This document shows, piece by piece, positions 16,766 to 25,510 of a DNA stretch of 64,000 nt. The notes below the pieces were generated by a model, which had not been told where the DNA came from, searched no databases, and was given only the letters and a program-made list of their open reading frames with translations. A program made the position numbers and the translations under genes. Within the stretch, counting starts at the first letter, position 1. Each line of letters starts with the position of its first letter. The DNA comes from Anoxynatronum sibiricum (GTDB lineage Bacteria; Bacillota; Clostridia; Peptostreptococcales; Tindalliaceae), in the NCBI RefSeq assembly GCF_039414295.1, contig NZ_JBCITM010000022.1, positions 1 to 64,000 on the forward strand, read 5' to 3'.

Positions 16766-18226
16766 ATGAACGATTCGTATGATATTGCCATCATTGGCGC
16801 CGGCATCATCGGGACAGCCATTGCCAGAGAACTGAGCCGTTACCAACTGAACACTGTACTGATTGAAAAAGAGAATGATGTGGCCAATGGCACCACCAAG
16901 GCAAACAGTGCCATTGTGCACGCAGGCTATGATGCTGCCCCAGGTTCCCTGAAAGCCCGGTTTAATGTGGCGGGAAATCAGATGTATGAAGCCCTCTGCC
17001 AGGATTTGCAGGTACCCTTTCAAAGGGTGGGATCCCTGGTGGTGGCCTACGACGAGACTGAAATGAAAACACTGGAGGGGCTATATCAGCGGGGAACTGC
17101 CAATGGTGTCCCCCGGCTGACGATGATTGACGGCAAAACCCTTCTCGCCTGGGAGCCCCATCTATCACCCCGGGCAGTTGGCGCACTCCATGCGCCCACT
17201 GCCGGTATCGTAGGCCCCTGGGAACTGGCCATTGCGTTAGCAGAAAATGCAGTGGAAAATGGGGTGCATGTGTGGCTGCAGCGGCCGGTAACTGATATTA
17301 AGAAACTGGAAAAAGGATATTTGCTGACCACCCCGGAGGGAACACTGAACGCCCGCATGGTGATCAACGCAGCTGGAGTTGAGGCAGATCGCGTGTGTGC
17401 CATGGTGGCGGCATCTCCCTTCACCATCACCCCCAGTCGGGGAGAATACCAGCTTTTTGACAAGGCTGCCGGTCATTACGTAAAGCGTGTGATTTTTCAG
17501 TGCCCCACCCCTCAGGGAAAAAATGTGGTGGTACTTCCCACGGTGCATGGCAACTTGCTGGTGGGCCCCACAGCAGCCTTTGTCAATGACAGAAACGGAG
17601 TGGAAACCACCCGGGAAGGTTTGGCGGAGTTGGAAGAAAGAACCAGAGATCGATTTGTAAAGCTGCCCTGGCATCAGGTCATCACCAGCTTTTCAGGGCT
17701 GCGGGCCAAAACTCCGGCCAATGACTTTATCATTGGAGAACTCAGTCAGGCTCCCGGTTTCTTCAATGTGGCAGCCATCGATTCTCCTGGCCTGACAGCA
17801 GCACCGGCCATTGGAGAATATGTGGCAACACTGGTAACAAAGTCGTGGGGAAGGGTGCCGGTTCGCGAAGGTTTTCAGCCGAAGCGGCGCTCTGGGGTTC
17901 ACTTTGATCAACTCTCTGCTGAAGAGAAAGCCGACTTAGTGAAGCAGGCTCCCAGTTATGGGCGAGTCATCTGTCGCTGTGAAACCATTACAGAGGGTGA
18001 AATAGTGGACGCCATTCATCGGCCGGTGGGCGCGGTGAGCCTGGACGGTGTCAAGCGACGGGTGCGCGCCGGCGGCGGACGGTGTCAGGGAGGTTTTTGC
18101 GGCCCCCGGGTGATGGAAATCATTGCCCGGGAGAAAAAGATCCCCCTGACAGCCGTCGTGAAAGACGGTCCCGCATCATGGATCCTTTCGGGTCAAACCA
18201 AAAGCCGGAAGGAGGAAGGCCGATGA
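16766..18226 (+). CDS. FAD-dependent G3P dehydrogenase-like oxidoreductase with BFD-type FeS domain
   Basis: Probable anaerobic G3P dehydrogenase catalytic subunit (GlpA-like), 486 aa from ATG 16766 (AGGGAGGAGACCCC); an ATG at 16673 would start inside the terminator leader. The DAO-type Rossmann motif IIGAGIIGTAIAREL is at residue 8, and the substrate domain follows. The C-terminal part has Cys pairs CRC and CQGGFC about 35 residues apart, the [2Fe-2S] BFD-like pattern. The stop overlaps the next ATG. It oxidises G3P to dihydroxyacetone phosphate if the assignment holds; hydroxyglutarate oxidase homologues are the main alternative. Confidence 0.85.
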   Translation: MNDSYDIAIIGAGIIGTAIARELSRYQLNTVLIEKENDVANGTTKANSAIVHAGYDAAPGSLKARFNVAGNQMYEALCQDLQVPFQRVGSLVVAYDETEMKTLEGLYQRGTANGVPRLTMIDGKTLLAWEPHLSPRAVGALHAPTAGIVGPWELAIALAENAVENGVHVWLQRPVTDIKKLEKGYLLTTPEGTLNARMVINAAGVEADRVCAMVAASPFTITPSRGEYQLFDKAAGHYVKRVIFQCPTPQGKNVVVLPTVHGNLLVGPTAAFVNDRNGVETTREGLAELEERTRDRFVKLPWHQVITSFSGLRAKTPANDFIIGELSQAPGFFNVAAIDSPGLTAAPAIGEYVATLVTKSWGRVPVREGFQPKRRSGVHFDQLSAEEKADLVKQAPSYGRVICRCETITEGEIVDAIHRPVGAVSLDGVKRRVRAGGGRCQGGFCGPRVMEIIAREKKIPLTAVVKDGPASWILSGQTKSRKEEGR

Positions 18227-19548
18227 AGCACTGGGATCTGGTGGTGATTGGCGGCGGACCGGCGGGTCTGGCAGCGGCTATTGAAGCCAACGAAGCAGGC
18301 GTTTCCTCCATTCTCATATTAGAACGGGACCAGGAGCTGGGGGGCATTTTACAGCAGTGCATTCACAATGGATTTGGACTTCATGTCTTTCAAGAAGAGC
18401 TCACCGGGCCAGAATATGCGGAGCGCTTTATCGATGCCCTGAAAGGGCGCAGCATTGATGTCATGCTGGATACCATGGTGTTGTCGCTGACACCTGAAAA
18501 ACAGGTTACCGCTGTCAATACCCGTGAAGGCCTTCTCCAGATCCAGGCAGGGGCTGTCATTCTGGCCATGGGATGCCGGGAAAGAACCCGGGGTGCCGTC
18601 AGAATACCCGGCACCCGGCCGGCCGGTATTCTCACTGCAGGAGCAGCCCAGCGGTTTGTCAACATGGAAGGGTACATGGTGGGCCGTGAAGTGGTGGTTC
18701 TGGGGAGTGGCGACATTGGCCTCATCATGGCCCGGCGGATGACCCTGGAAGGGGCCTCGGTAAAAGCGGTGGTGGAACTCATGCCCTACTCCGGCGGACT
18801 GACCCGCAACATTGTCCAGTGCCTGGAAGATTTCCACATTCCCCTGCTGCTGGGGCACACCATTATTCAAATTGAAGGAAAGCAGCGTCTTGAAAGTGTA
18901 ACCATTGCCCGGGTGGACGAAGAAAGGCGGCCTGTTGAGGGGACGCAGCAGCGCATTTCCTGCGATACGCTGTTACTCTCTGTGGGGCTGATTCCAGAAA
19001 ATGAGCTTTCTCAGCAGGCAGGCATTGAACTGGACAGCATTACCGGAGGCGCGGTGGTGAATCAAACCATGGAAACCTCGACGCCGGGTATTTTTGCCTG
19101 CGGCAATGTCCTTCATGTCCACGATCTGGTGGATTGGGTGACAGAAGAGAGTCGCAGGGCAGGCCGTTATGCAGCAGCCTACCTTAAGAATCAGGAAACA
19201 CAGGGAAAAACACTTCTCCAGATGACTCCCGGCCGGGGCATTCGCTACCTGATTCCTCAGCAGGTAAGCTGTCCCCACGAAGAACAGGATTTGAAAGTTT
19301 ATTTCAGAGTTGCCCAGCCTTGCGCCAAAGGTGAACTGCAAGTGTGGAGCGGCGAAGAAGTCTTGATGAGTCGGAAGAAGACATATATGACCCCGGGAGA
19401 GATGGAATGGATACAGATTCCTGCCGCCATGCTCCATCAGGCAGCGGATAACTCCCGGGAAATCACCCTTACTCTGGAATCCCACCCATCAGCAGAGTCT
19501 TCCATTATGAAGCACCATGAAAAGAACAGGAGATATGGAAATGAATAA
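18223..19548 (+). CDS. NAD(P)/FAD-dependent pyridine nucleotide-disulfide-type oxidoreductase (GlpA-partner)
   Basis: Flavoprotein of 441 aa, ATG 18223 overlapping the previous stop as ATGA. The FAD motif VIGGGPAGLAAAIEA is at residue 6, an ATG-like motif ILAMGCRERTRG near 120, and a second Rossmann VVLGSGDIGLIMAR near 160. The C-terminal 100 residues form a sandwich domain without Cys clusters. Genes of this kind commonly sit between a GlpA-like enzyme and a DUF1667 protein in Firmicutes and Thermotogae. It probably passes electrons from G3P to an NAD(P) or quinone-independent carrier. No GlpC-like heterodisulfide-type subunit is present. Confidence 0.85.
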   Translation: MKHWDLVVIGGGPAGLAAAIEANEAGVSSILILERDQELGGILQQCIHNGFGLHVFQEELTGPEYAERFIDALKGRSIDVMLDTMVLSLTPEKQVTAVNTREGLLQIQAGAVILAMGCRERTRGAVRIPGTRPAGILTAGAAQRFVNMEGYMVGREVVVLGSGDIGLIMARRMTLEGASVKAVVELMPYSGGLTRNIVQCLEDFHIPLLLGHTIIQIEGKQRLESVTIARVDEERRPVEGTQQRISCDTLLLSVGLIPENELSQQAGIELDSITGGAVVNQTMETSTPGIFACGNVLHVHDLVDWVTEESRRAGRYAAAYLKNQETQGKTLLQMTPGRGIRYLIPQQVSCPHEEQDLKVYFRVAQPCAKGELQVWSGEEVLMSRKKTYMTPGEMEWIQIPAAMLHQAADNSREITLTLESHPSAESSIMKHHEKNRRYGNE

Positions 19549-19915
19549 AATTGACAACCAACACAGTACCATGACATGCATCGTATGCCCCATGGGCTGT
19601 CATCTCACTATTGAACACTCCACAAAAGAAGGGAACCACCAGGTGACGGGAAATCAGTGTTCCCGGGGAGAGCAGTACGCCATTGAAGAAATCACCCATC
19701 CCACCCGGATGCTCACCACCACCGTGAAGCTGAATCATGGAAACGTCACCCGGCTGCCGGTGAAAACCGCTCAACCTGTTCCCAAAGCATTGCTGTATCA
19801 GTGTATGCAGCAGTTGAACCAACTGGAGGTGGAGGCACCTGTGAAACGGGGGCAGGTATTGATGAAAAACCTGCTGAATACCGGTGTGGATGTGGTCGCC
19901 ACCAGAAGTGCTTAA
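19541..19915 (+). CDS. DUF1667 cysteine-motif protein
   Basis: Small cytoplasmic protein, 124 aa from ATG 19541 (AGGAG at 19528-19532); ATG 19535 and 19517 are also in frame. The N-terminal CIVCPMGCHL and NQCSRGEQYA supply four Cys that probably hold a FeS cluster or zinc. DUF1667 proteins are typically encoded right after the two flavoenzymes, as here with an 8-bp overlap, and are taken to be an electron-transfer subunit of the G3P dehydrogenase complex. The strong terminator at 19933 ends the operon. Confidence 0.85.
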   Translation: MNKIDNQHSTMTCIVCPMGCHLTIEHSTKEGNHQVTGNQCSRGEQYAIEEITHPTRMLTTTVKLNHGNVTRLPVKTAQPVPKALLYQCMQQLNQLEVEAPVKRGQVLMKNLLNTGVDVVATRSA

Positions 19916-19932
19916 ATCGCTTCCCCAATTGA

Positions 19933-19998
19933 CCCGGCAACTGTCAACCCTTCATCACTGGTATGGCTACTCGAACTGACAGTTGCCGGGCTTTTTTT
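19933..19998 (+). terminator. intrinsic terminator of the glp operon
   Basis: CCCGGCAACTGTCA (19933-19946) pairs perfectly with TGACAGTTGCCGGG (19977-19990) and is followed by seven T residues. The 30-nt loop is long but the 14-bp stem is strong. Confidence 0.85.
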
Positions 19999-20125
19999 AA
20001 GGTAAAGCAAGCAAAAGGCTCAAAAGAAACTGCGAACAGAAGATGATGGCAGACGGTTTTTTTGAGCAAAGAGATTCATTTCGGCCAGATCTGTTATAGT
20101 ATACTTAATGAAGGGGGGACTGACC

Positions 20126-20875
20126 TTGATTGCCACAACTGAACTGATACTTCGCCTGGTGCTCTCAGCCGTCATCGGAGGTTTTATTGGCATGGAAAGG
20201 GAAGCTAATAACCGGCCGGCAGGTCTTAGAACCCATGTGCTTGTCACTGTTGGCGCTGCTTTGATTATGCTGCTTTCCATGTATGGTTTCACCCACCTCA
20301 CCGCCGCCGACAGGGGCGATCCCGCCCGTTTGGCAGCGCAAGTGGTCAGCGGGATCGGTTTTCTGGGTGCGGGAACCATTCTGAGAACAGAGAATAAAGT
20401 CAGTGGACTCACCACTGCTGCAAGTCTTTGGGTTTGTGGCGGCATTGGTCTGGCCATCGGCAACGGCTTTTATCTTGGTGGATTGGTGACAGCAGTGGTG
20501 GTTCTTTTTACCCTGCGCAGCCTTGGCCTTCTGGAAAAAAAGTTCTTTAAGAAGAAATACCGCGTCTTAATCATACAGTTCTACGAACGGCCCGGCCTGA
20601 TAGGTGATATTGGTCAGATCATGGGTAATAACAGTATTCTCATTAAAGACATTCGCATGGTGTCGGAGGAAGAACTGGAATCTGATGATGAAGAAGAAGG
20701 TGTTGGCATTGTGACAGAAGCTTACTTTGCCGTTAAACTGCCGGCAAAATATACCGGCAAAAAATTCTTCGGTGAGCTGATGGCTGTTTCGGGAGTGATC
20801 AGTGCCCAGTGGGAAGGCGGCAAAAAACGTTTCCCGGCAAAATCCTTCGAACCCGTTGAAAAAGAAGAGCTATAG
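20126..20875 (+). CDS. MgtC/SapB-family membrane protein (copy 2)
   Basis: 249 aa from TTG 20126, preceded by AAGGGGGGAC; an ATG at 20108 overlaps that site. It has the same architecture as copy 1: MEREANNRPAGLRTH, GIGFLGAGTILRTENKVSGL, membrane spans in the first half, and an ACT-like C-terminal domain starting RVLIIQFYERPGLIGD. The acidic loop after IKDIR differs between copies (EEELESDDEEEG here, DDETDDEDS in copy 1). Two copies flanking the glp region suggest duplication. Confidence 0.85.
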   Translation: MIATTELILRLVLSAVIGGFIGMEREANNRPAGLRTHVLVTVGAALIMLLSMYGFTHLTAADRGDPARLAAQVVSGIGFLGAGTILRTENKVSGLTTAASLWVCGGIGLAIGNGFYLGGLVTAVVVLFTLRSLGLLEKKFFKKKYRVLIIQFYERPGLIGDIGQIMGNNSILIKDIRMVSEEELESDDEEEGVGIVTEAYFAVKLPAKYTGKKFFGELMAVSGVISAQWEGGKKRFPAKSFEPVEKEEL

Positions 20876-21432
20876 GACCTGAGGAACTTATTTGTGACCC
20901 GCGGCGGATGGTCTTTTTTTCATCATGACTTTGGGGATGATTTCACACAGCCTGCAGATATAAGAATGCACTGTTTTCAACTTATCAACAGACTTACCCA
21001 CATTATCCACAGGGCGGGGTGAGCTTTATCCACAATTCTTAAGAGTTATCCACAGAAAAGGCTGTTTTTTGTTAAGAATGTGTAAAATCAATGCTTTCCA
21101 TGTCAAGAGGGAACATACTTTTCTTTTTTTATCCACAGTCTTATTGCTAAGTTGTGACATGCTTCGGGAAAAAAGTTCCTGCAAGAATTTTTCGGTAGTT
21201 GACTGGGGATATAACCATGGGATTGGCAGGTTATTCGACTTAATTGTGCGGTGATCAGTTTTCCGGTTGTTTTGCCCATGAGGAATCGGGTATATAGAAT
21301 CATACCATCCTCCCCATCAATTAACACCATTCCGACCTCGCAACTGGGGCGGATGCGTCAGTTACCGGCATCGCCGGACACTTGAGAAAAGACAGCCGGC
21401 ATGAGAAATTAATAGGGAAAGGGGCTGGAGTG
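20876..21432. other. 500-bp intergenic region with DnaA-box cluster
   Basis: TTATCCACA occurs perfectly at 21003-21011, 21026-21034, 21046-21054 and 21129-21137. TTATCAACA (20982-20990) and TTACCCACA (20994-21002) each differ by one base. All six face the same way within 156 bp, and an AT-rich stretch lies between the fifth and last. No dnaA or dnaN gene is in the window, so this is a DnaA-binding cluster rather than a proven origin. No gene is visible here. Confidence 0.75.
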
Positions 21433-21969
21433 ATGAAAGTAACGGTTACCGGAAAAAACATCAATGTGACAGATGCTTTGCGAGATACCATTGTGGCTAA
21501 AATGGAGAAGCTGGACAAATATTTCAGTAAGGAGGCTGAGGCGAAAGTCACCCTCTCGGTACAAAAGGAACGGCAGATCATGGAGGCAACCATTCCCATC
21601 AGCGGATCAGTGCTGCGGGCTGAGGAAGCCACCATCGACATGTACAACACCATGGATAAAGTGGTGGATAAGCTGGCTGCCCAGCTGAGAAAGCACAAGA
21701 CCAAACTGGAGCGTAACCGGATCAATCATTATGAAACCATCCGGTTTGAAAATATCCCCATGGATGAAGCGGATGACAGCTTTGAGGCTCGCATTGTCAA
21801 GACCAAACGATTCCCGGTGAAGCCAATGAATCATGAGGAAGCCATTCTTCAAATGGAGTTGGTGGGTCACAGCTTCTTTGTATTTGCCAATGATGAGACC
21901 AATGAAGTGAATGTGATTTATAAACGGCGTGACGGTAACTATGGGCTGATTGAACCCAATGTGGAATAA
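21433..21969 (+). CDS. hpf: long-form ribosome hibernation promoting factor
   Basis: Binds the 30S subunit and dimerises 70S ribosomes into inactive 100S particles in stationary phase. It has 178 aa from ATG 21433 (GGCTGGAGTG), the length of the long form. The N-terminal S30AE domain (residues 1-100, KVTVTGKNINVTDALRD) binds the decoding region, and the C-terminal domain (from about 120, FPVKPMNHEEAILQMELVGH) dimerises. It stands alone between the DnaA-box region and a terminator. Confidence 0.93.
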   Translation: MKVTVTGKNINVTDALRDTIVAKMEKLDKYFSKEAEAKVTLSVQKERQIMEATIPISGSVLRAEEATIDMYNTMDKVVDKLAAQLRKHKTKLERNRINHYETIRFENIPMDEADDSFEARIVKTKRFPVKPMNHEEAILQMELVGHSFFVFANDETNEVNVIYKRRDGNYGLIEPNVE

Positions 21970-22006
21970 GCACCCTCAGTTTTCGTCGCCGATGATGAAT
22001 AAATAG

Positions 22007-22044
22007 ACAATCCCCGCCCTTTTTCCGGCGGGGATTGTTTTTTT
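22007..22044 (+). terminator. intrinsic terminator after hpf
   Basis: ACAATCCCCGCC (22007-22018) and GGCGGGGATTGT (22027-22038) form a 12-bp stem followed by seven T residues. Confidence 0.9.
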
Positions 22045-22057
22045 CTGTGACAATAAC

Positions 22058-22066
22058 TGATATAAT
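22058..22066 (+). promoter_or_regulatory. extended -10 promoter
   Basis: TGATATAAT, identical to the element ahead of the structured RNA at 8773. It would drive the DUF5317-secA-prfB operon with a leader of about 90 nt. Confidence 0.6.
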
Positions 22067-22160
22067 GGTACTCGCAGACAAAGATGGGTTTCATCCGTCT
22101 ATCTGATTAAGGTAAATATCAGTGAAACATTGTTGGAATCACATCGAAGGAAGTGATTGA

Positions 22161-22766
22161 ATGTTCATCGAAGCCCTCTTGCTGGGCATTGCCATCGGCC
22201 TGTTCCGCGGCGGCAATCTGAAAAGTTTGCGCAGCGCCCACATACGTATGTCGGCACTACTGGTACTGGCTTTTCTGATTCAGGCTGCCCTGTCGTTTAT
22301 GATGCTGGCAGGAAGCCGGCTGTTTCTGGACTTCAGGCTGGTGTTTTATGCCGTCAGCTATGGTCTTCTATTCATTGCATTGTTTTTTAATTTGAATAAC
22401 AAGGCGGTGTGGCTGCTGATTCTGGGGAGCCTGCTGAATTTTGCCGTGATCTTTCTCAATGACGGCACAGTGCCCATTGCAGTTGAGGCCCTTGAAAGAG
22501 CCGGCTTCGCCAACCGGTTAGAACTGATTCAGTCAGGACGGCTGGTGCAATATCAACTGACAGAGGGCCCCGGCGGATGGCTGGCATTTTTGGGTAAGCG
22601 CCTCACGCCGCCTGCCGCCTATCCCATTCGCCAGGTGTTTTCCATCGGTGATCTGGTGATATCGATGGGTCTTTTCGTGTGGATTCAAAGCCTGCTCATG
22701 GGAGACGGCCATTATCAAAAAGCCCGGGTCATTCGGATTGACCACAAGGGAAAAATCTGGCGATAG
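22161..22766 (+). CDS. DUF5317 membrane protein
   Basis: Predicted integral membrane protein, 201 aa, ATG 22161 after AAGGAAGTGATTGA. It begins with a membrane helix and the short GLFRGGNLKSL loop typical of this family, then four to five more spans. The gene precedes secA by 35 bp. Function is unknown. No catalytic motif is seen. Confidence 0.7.
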   Translation: MFIEALLLGIAIGLFRGGNLKSLRSAHIRMSALLVLAFLIQAALSFMMLAGSRLFLDFRLVFYAVSYGLLFIALFFNLNNKAVWLLILGSLLNFAVIFLNDGTVPIAVEALERAGFANRLELIQSGRLVQYQLTEGPGGWLAFLGKRLTPPAAYPIRQVFSIGDLVISMGLFVWIQSLLMGDGHYQKARVIRIDHKGKIWR

Positions 22767-22801
22767 CAAGCGCCACCAATTCATAAACGAGGTGAAAGAA
22801 T

Positions 22802-25480
22802 TTGAAAGCATTATTTGAAAAAGTGTTCGGATCTTACAGCGAGCGGGAGTTAAAACGCATGGATCCGCTGGTGAAAAAAATTGAAGCCCTTGACAGCACC
22901 TTTACAGCCATGAGCAACGAAACCCTCAGGGCAAAAACCATTGAGTTTAAAGCACGGCTGGCCCAGGGAGAGACCCTGGACGACCTTTTACCTGAAGCCT
23001 TTGCCACTGTTCGCGAAGCCGCCTGGCGGGTGCTGGGGCTGAAGCATTACCCGGTACAGCTGTATGGTGGTATAGTGCTTCATCAGGGACGCATCTCAGA
23101 AATGAAAACCGGTGAAGGGAAAACCCTGATGGCCACCCTGCCGGTATATCTCAATGCCCTGTCAGGCAAAGGGGTTCACGTGGTGACAGTGAATGATTAT
23201 CTGGCCCGCCGTGACTGCGAATGGATGGGTAAGGTTTATGAATTTCTTGGAATGACCACGGGAGTCAACGTGCACGGTCTGTCTCCGGCAGAAAAAAAAG
23301 CCATCTACGAAGCCGATATCACCTACGGTACCAACAATGAGTTTGGGTTCGACTACCTAAGAGATAACATGGTGATCCAGAAGGACAACATGGTGCAGCG
23401 GGAGCTCAACTATGTCATTGTGGATGAGGTGGACAGCATCCTCATTGATGAAGCCCGCACCCCCCTCATCATCTCAGGGGAAGGCGAAAAGTCCACTCAG
23501 CTTTATGCCCTGGTGGACCATTTTGTGCGGGGGTTAAAAAACGAAACCCACTATAATGTGGATGAAAAAGCAAATTCGGTGGCCCTGACAGAAGAAGGGG
23601 TTGAAGTTGCTGAAAAGCATTTTTCCCTTGAAAACTTGTCAGATCCGGAAAACATGGAAATTTCCCACCACATCAACCAGGCATTGAAAGCCAATAATTT
23701 GATGAAACGTGACAAAGACTATGTGGTGAAAGACGGCGAAGTGATCATTGTGGATGACTTCACCGGACGCCTCATGTTTGGCCGCCGGTACAGTGACGGG
23801 CTGCACCAGGCCATTGAAGCCAAAGAGAGTCTGGATGTCCGCCGGGAATCCCGCACCCTGGCCACCATCACTTTCCAGAATTATTTCCGTATGTACCAGA
23901 AAATTGCCGGTATGACAGGTACTGCCAAAACGGAAGAAGAAGAATTCAAGGCCATCTACGGCATGGATGTGGTGGAGATTCCCACCAATGAACCGGTGGT
24001 GCGGGAAGACCATGCCGATGCCATTTACAAGAATGAACCGGGAAAATACGCGGCGGTGGTGGAAGAAATCATTGAACACCATGCCACGGGTCAGCCGGTG
24101 CTGGTGGGTACCATTTCCATTGAGCGGTCTGAGCTTATTTCCCGCATGCTGCAGAAGAAAGGCGTGAAGCACGAAGTGCTTAATGCCAAACAGCACGAGC
24201 GTGAAGCCGAAATTGTGGCCCAGGCAGGCCGCAAAGGTGCGGTGACCATCGCCACCAACATGGCTGGCCGCGGTACAGACATTCTGCTTGGGGGTAACCC
24301 GGAATTTCTGGCAAAGCGGGATCTGAAGGCGAAAGGCATTGACGATGAAGTATTGGCGGCTGTCACAGCCCTCACCATCCCCGACGATCCTGAAATACAG
24401 GCCGTTGCCCGGGAGTATGAGCGGCTTTATCAGCAGTATAAACAGGAAACCGATACAGAGCACCAGGCAGTCATTGCCGCCGGCGGCCTGCATATTATCG
24501 GAACCGAACGTCATGAATCCCGGCGTATTGACAACCAGCTGCGGGGCCGTGCCGGCCGGCAGGGAGACCCGGGTTCTTCCCGCTTCTTCATCTCTCTTGA
24601 AGATGATCTCATGCGTCTTTTCGGGGGTGAGCGGATGCAGGGACTGGTGGAAAAACTGGGACTGGAAGACGACATGGCCATTGAACACGGCATGTTGTCC
24701 AGATCCATTGAAAATGCACAGAAAAAAGTGGAAGGCCGCAACTTTGGCATTCGAAAGCATGTGCTCCAGTATGATGACGTGATGAACAAACAGCGTGAAG
24801 TCATCTACAACGAACGTCGCAAGGTGCTGGATGGGGAAGACATGCGGGATCAAATCCTGGCCATGGTGGAAACCATCGTCGACAACGCTCTGGATCTGTA
24901 TACCGCCAACAGCGAATACCCGGAAGAGTGGCAGTTGGAGGATCTGAACCGGCATCTCCAAGCCCAGTTCGGCCTGGAAACCTTCTACAATGCTTCAGAC
25001 GTGGAATCCCTGACTAAGCAGGGGCTGCGGGAAGAAATTCTGCAGCACTGCCTGGCTCATTATGAGGTGAAAGAGCAGGAAATCAGTTCCGAACGCCTTC
25101 GTGAAATTGAGCGAATCCTGATGCTCCGGGTGGTGGACACCAAGTGGATGGACCATATCGACGCCATGGATCAGCTGAAACAGGGGATTGGTCTCCGGGC
25201 CATCGGGCAGGAAGACCCGGTGCGGGCTTACCAGAAGGAAGGCTTTGACATGTTCCAGGAGATGATCCGCAACATTCAGGAAGAGACGGTGAAAGTGCTC
25301 TTTCATCTCCAAAAAGATGCGGTGGTGCAGCGAAAAGCAGTGGTCAAGGTGAATCCTGTTCCCGGTGGTGACGGCAGCGTTTCCGGCACTGGTACCGTGG
25401 TGAATAAAGAGAAAGTGGGTCGCAACGATCCCTGCCCCTGCGGCAGCGGTAAAAAATACAAAAAGTGTTGCGGTGCTTAA
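22802..25480 (+). CDS. secA: preprotein translocase ATPase SecA
   Basis: Motor of Sec-dependent export, 892 aa, TTG start after GAGGTGAAAGAA. Walker A is MKTGEGKTLMA near 103, DEAD-type Walker B VDEVDSILIDEART near 208, and helicase motif VI QLRGRAGRQGDPGSS near 580. The C-terminal CPCGSGKKYKKCCG is the zinc motif that binds phospholipid or SecB-like partners. Length and domain order are standard. prfB follows after 30 bp, an arrangement known from many Firmicutes. Confidence 0.97.
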   Translation: MKALFEKVFGSYSERELKRMDPLVKKIEALDSTFTAMSNETLRAKTIEFKARLAQGETLDDLLPEAFATVREAAWRVLGLKHYPVQLYGGIVLHQGRISEMKTGEGKTLMATLPVYLNALSGKGVHVVTVNDYLARRDCEWMGKVYEFLGMTTGVNVHGLSPAEKKAIYEADITYGTNNEFGFDYLRDNMVIQKDNMVQRELNYVIVDEVDSILIDEARTPLIISGEGEKSTQLYALVDHFVRGLKNETHYNVDEKANSVALTEEGVEVAEKHFSLENLSDPENMEISHHINQALKANNLMKRDKDYVVKDGEVIIVDDFTGRLMFGRRYSDGLHQAIEAKESLDVRRESRTLATITFQNYFRMYQKIAGMTGTAKTEEEEFKAIYGMDVVEIPTNEPVVREDHADAIYKNEPGKYAAVVEEIIEHHATGQPVLVGTISIERSELISRMLQKKGVKHEVLNAKQHEREAEIVAQAGRKGAVTIATNMAGRGTDILLGGNPEFLAKRDLKAKGIDDEVLAAVTALTIPDDPEIQAVAREYERLYQQYKQETDTEHQAVIAAGGLHIIGTERHESRRIDNQLRGRAGRQGDPGSSRFFISLEDDLMRLFGGERMQGLVEKLGLEDDMAIEHGMLSRSIENAQKKVEGRNFGIRKHVLQYDDVMNKQREVIYNERRKVLDGEDMRDQILAMVETIVDNALDLYTANSEYPEEWQLEDLNRHLQAQFGLETFYNASDVESLTKQGLREEILQHCLAHYEVKEQEISSERLREIERILMLRVVDTKWMDHIDAMDQLKQGIGLRAIGQEDPVRAYQKEGFDMFQEMIRNIQEETVKVLFHLQKDAVVQRKAVVKVNPVPGGDGSVSGTGTVVNKEKVGRNDPCPCGSGKKYKKCCGA

Positions 25481-25510
25481 CAATAGAAGCGTAACAATAA
25501 GGAAGGTGAA

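Noticed and set aside
20982..21137. Definite chromosomal origin oriC
   Set aside because: dnaA and dnaN are absent and no clear 13-mer unwinding array is seen, so I call it only a DnaA-box cluster.
23639..24961. 440-aa minus-strand ORF
   Set aside because: It is the antisense shadow of secA, with Phe/His-rich composition and no ribosome site.
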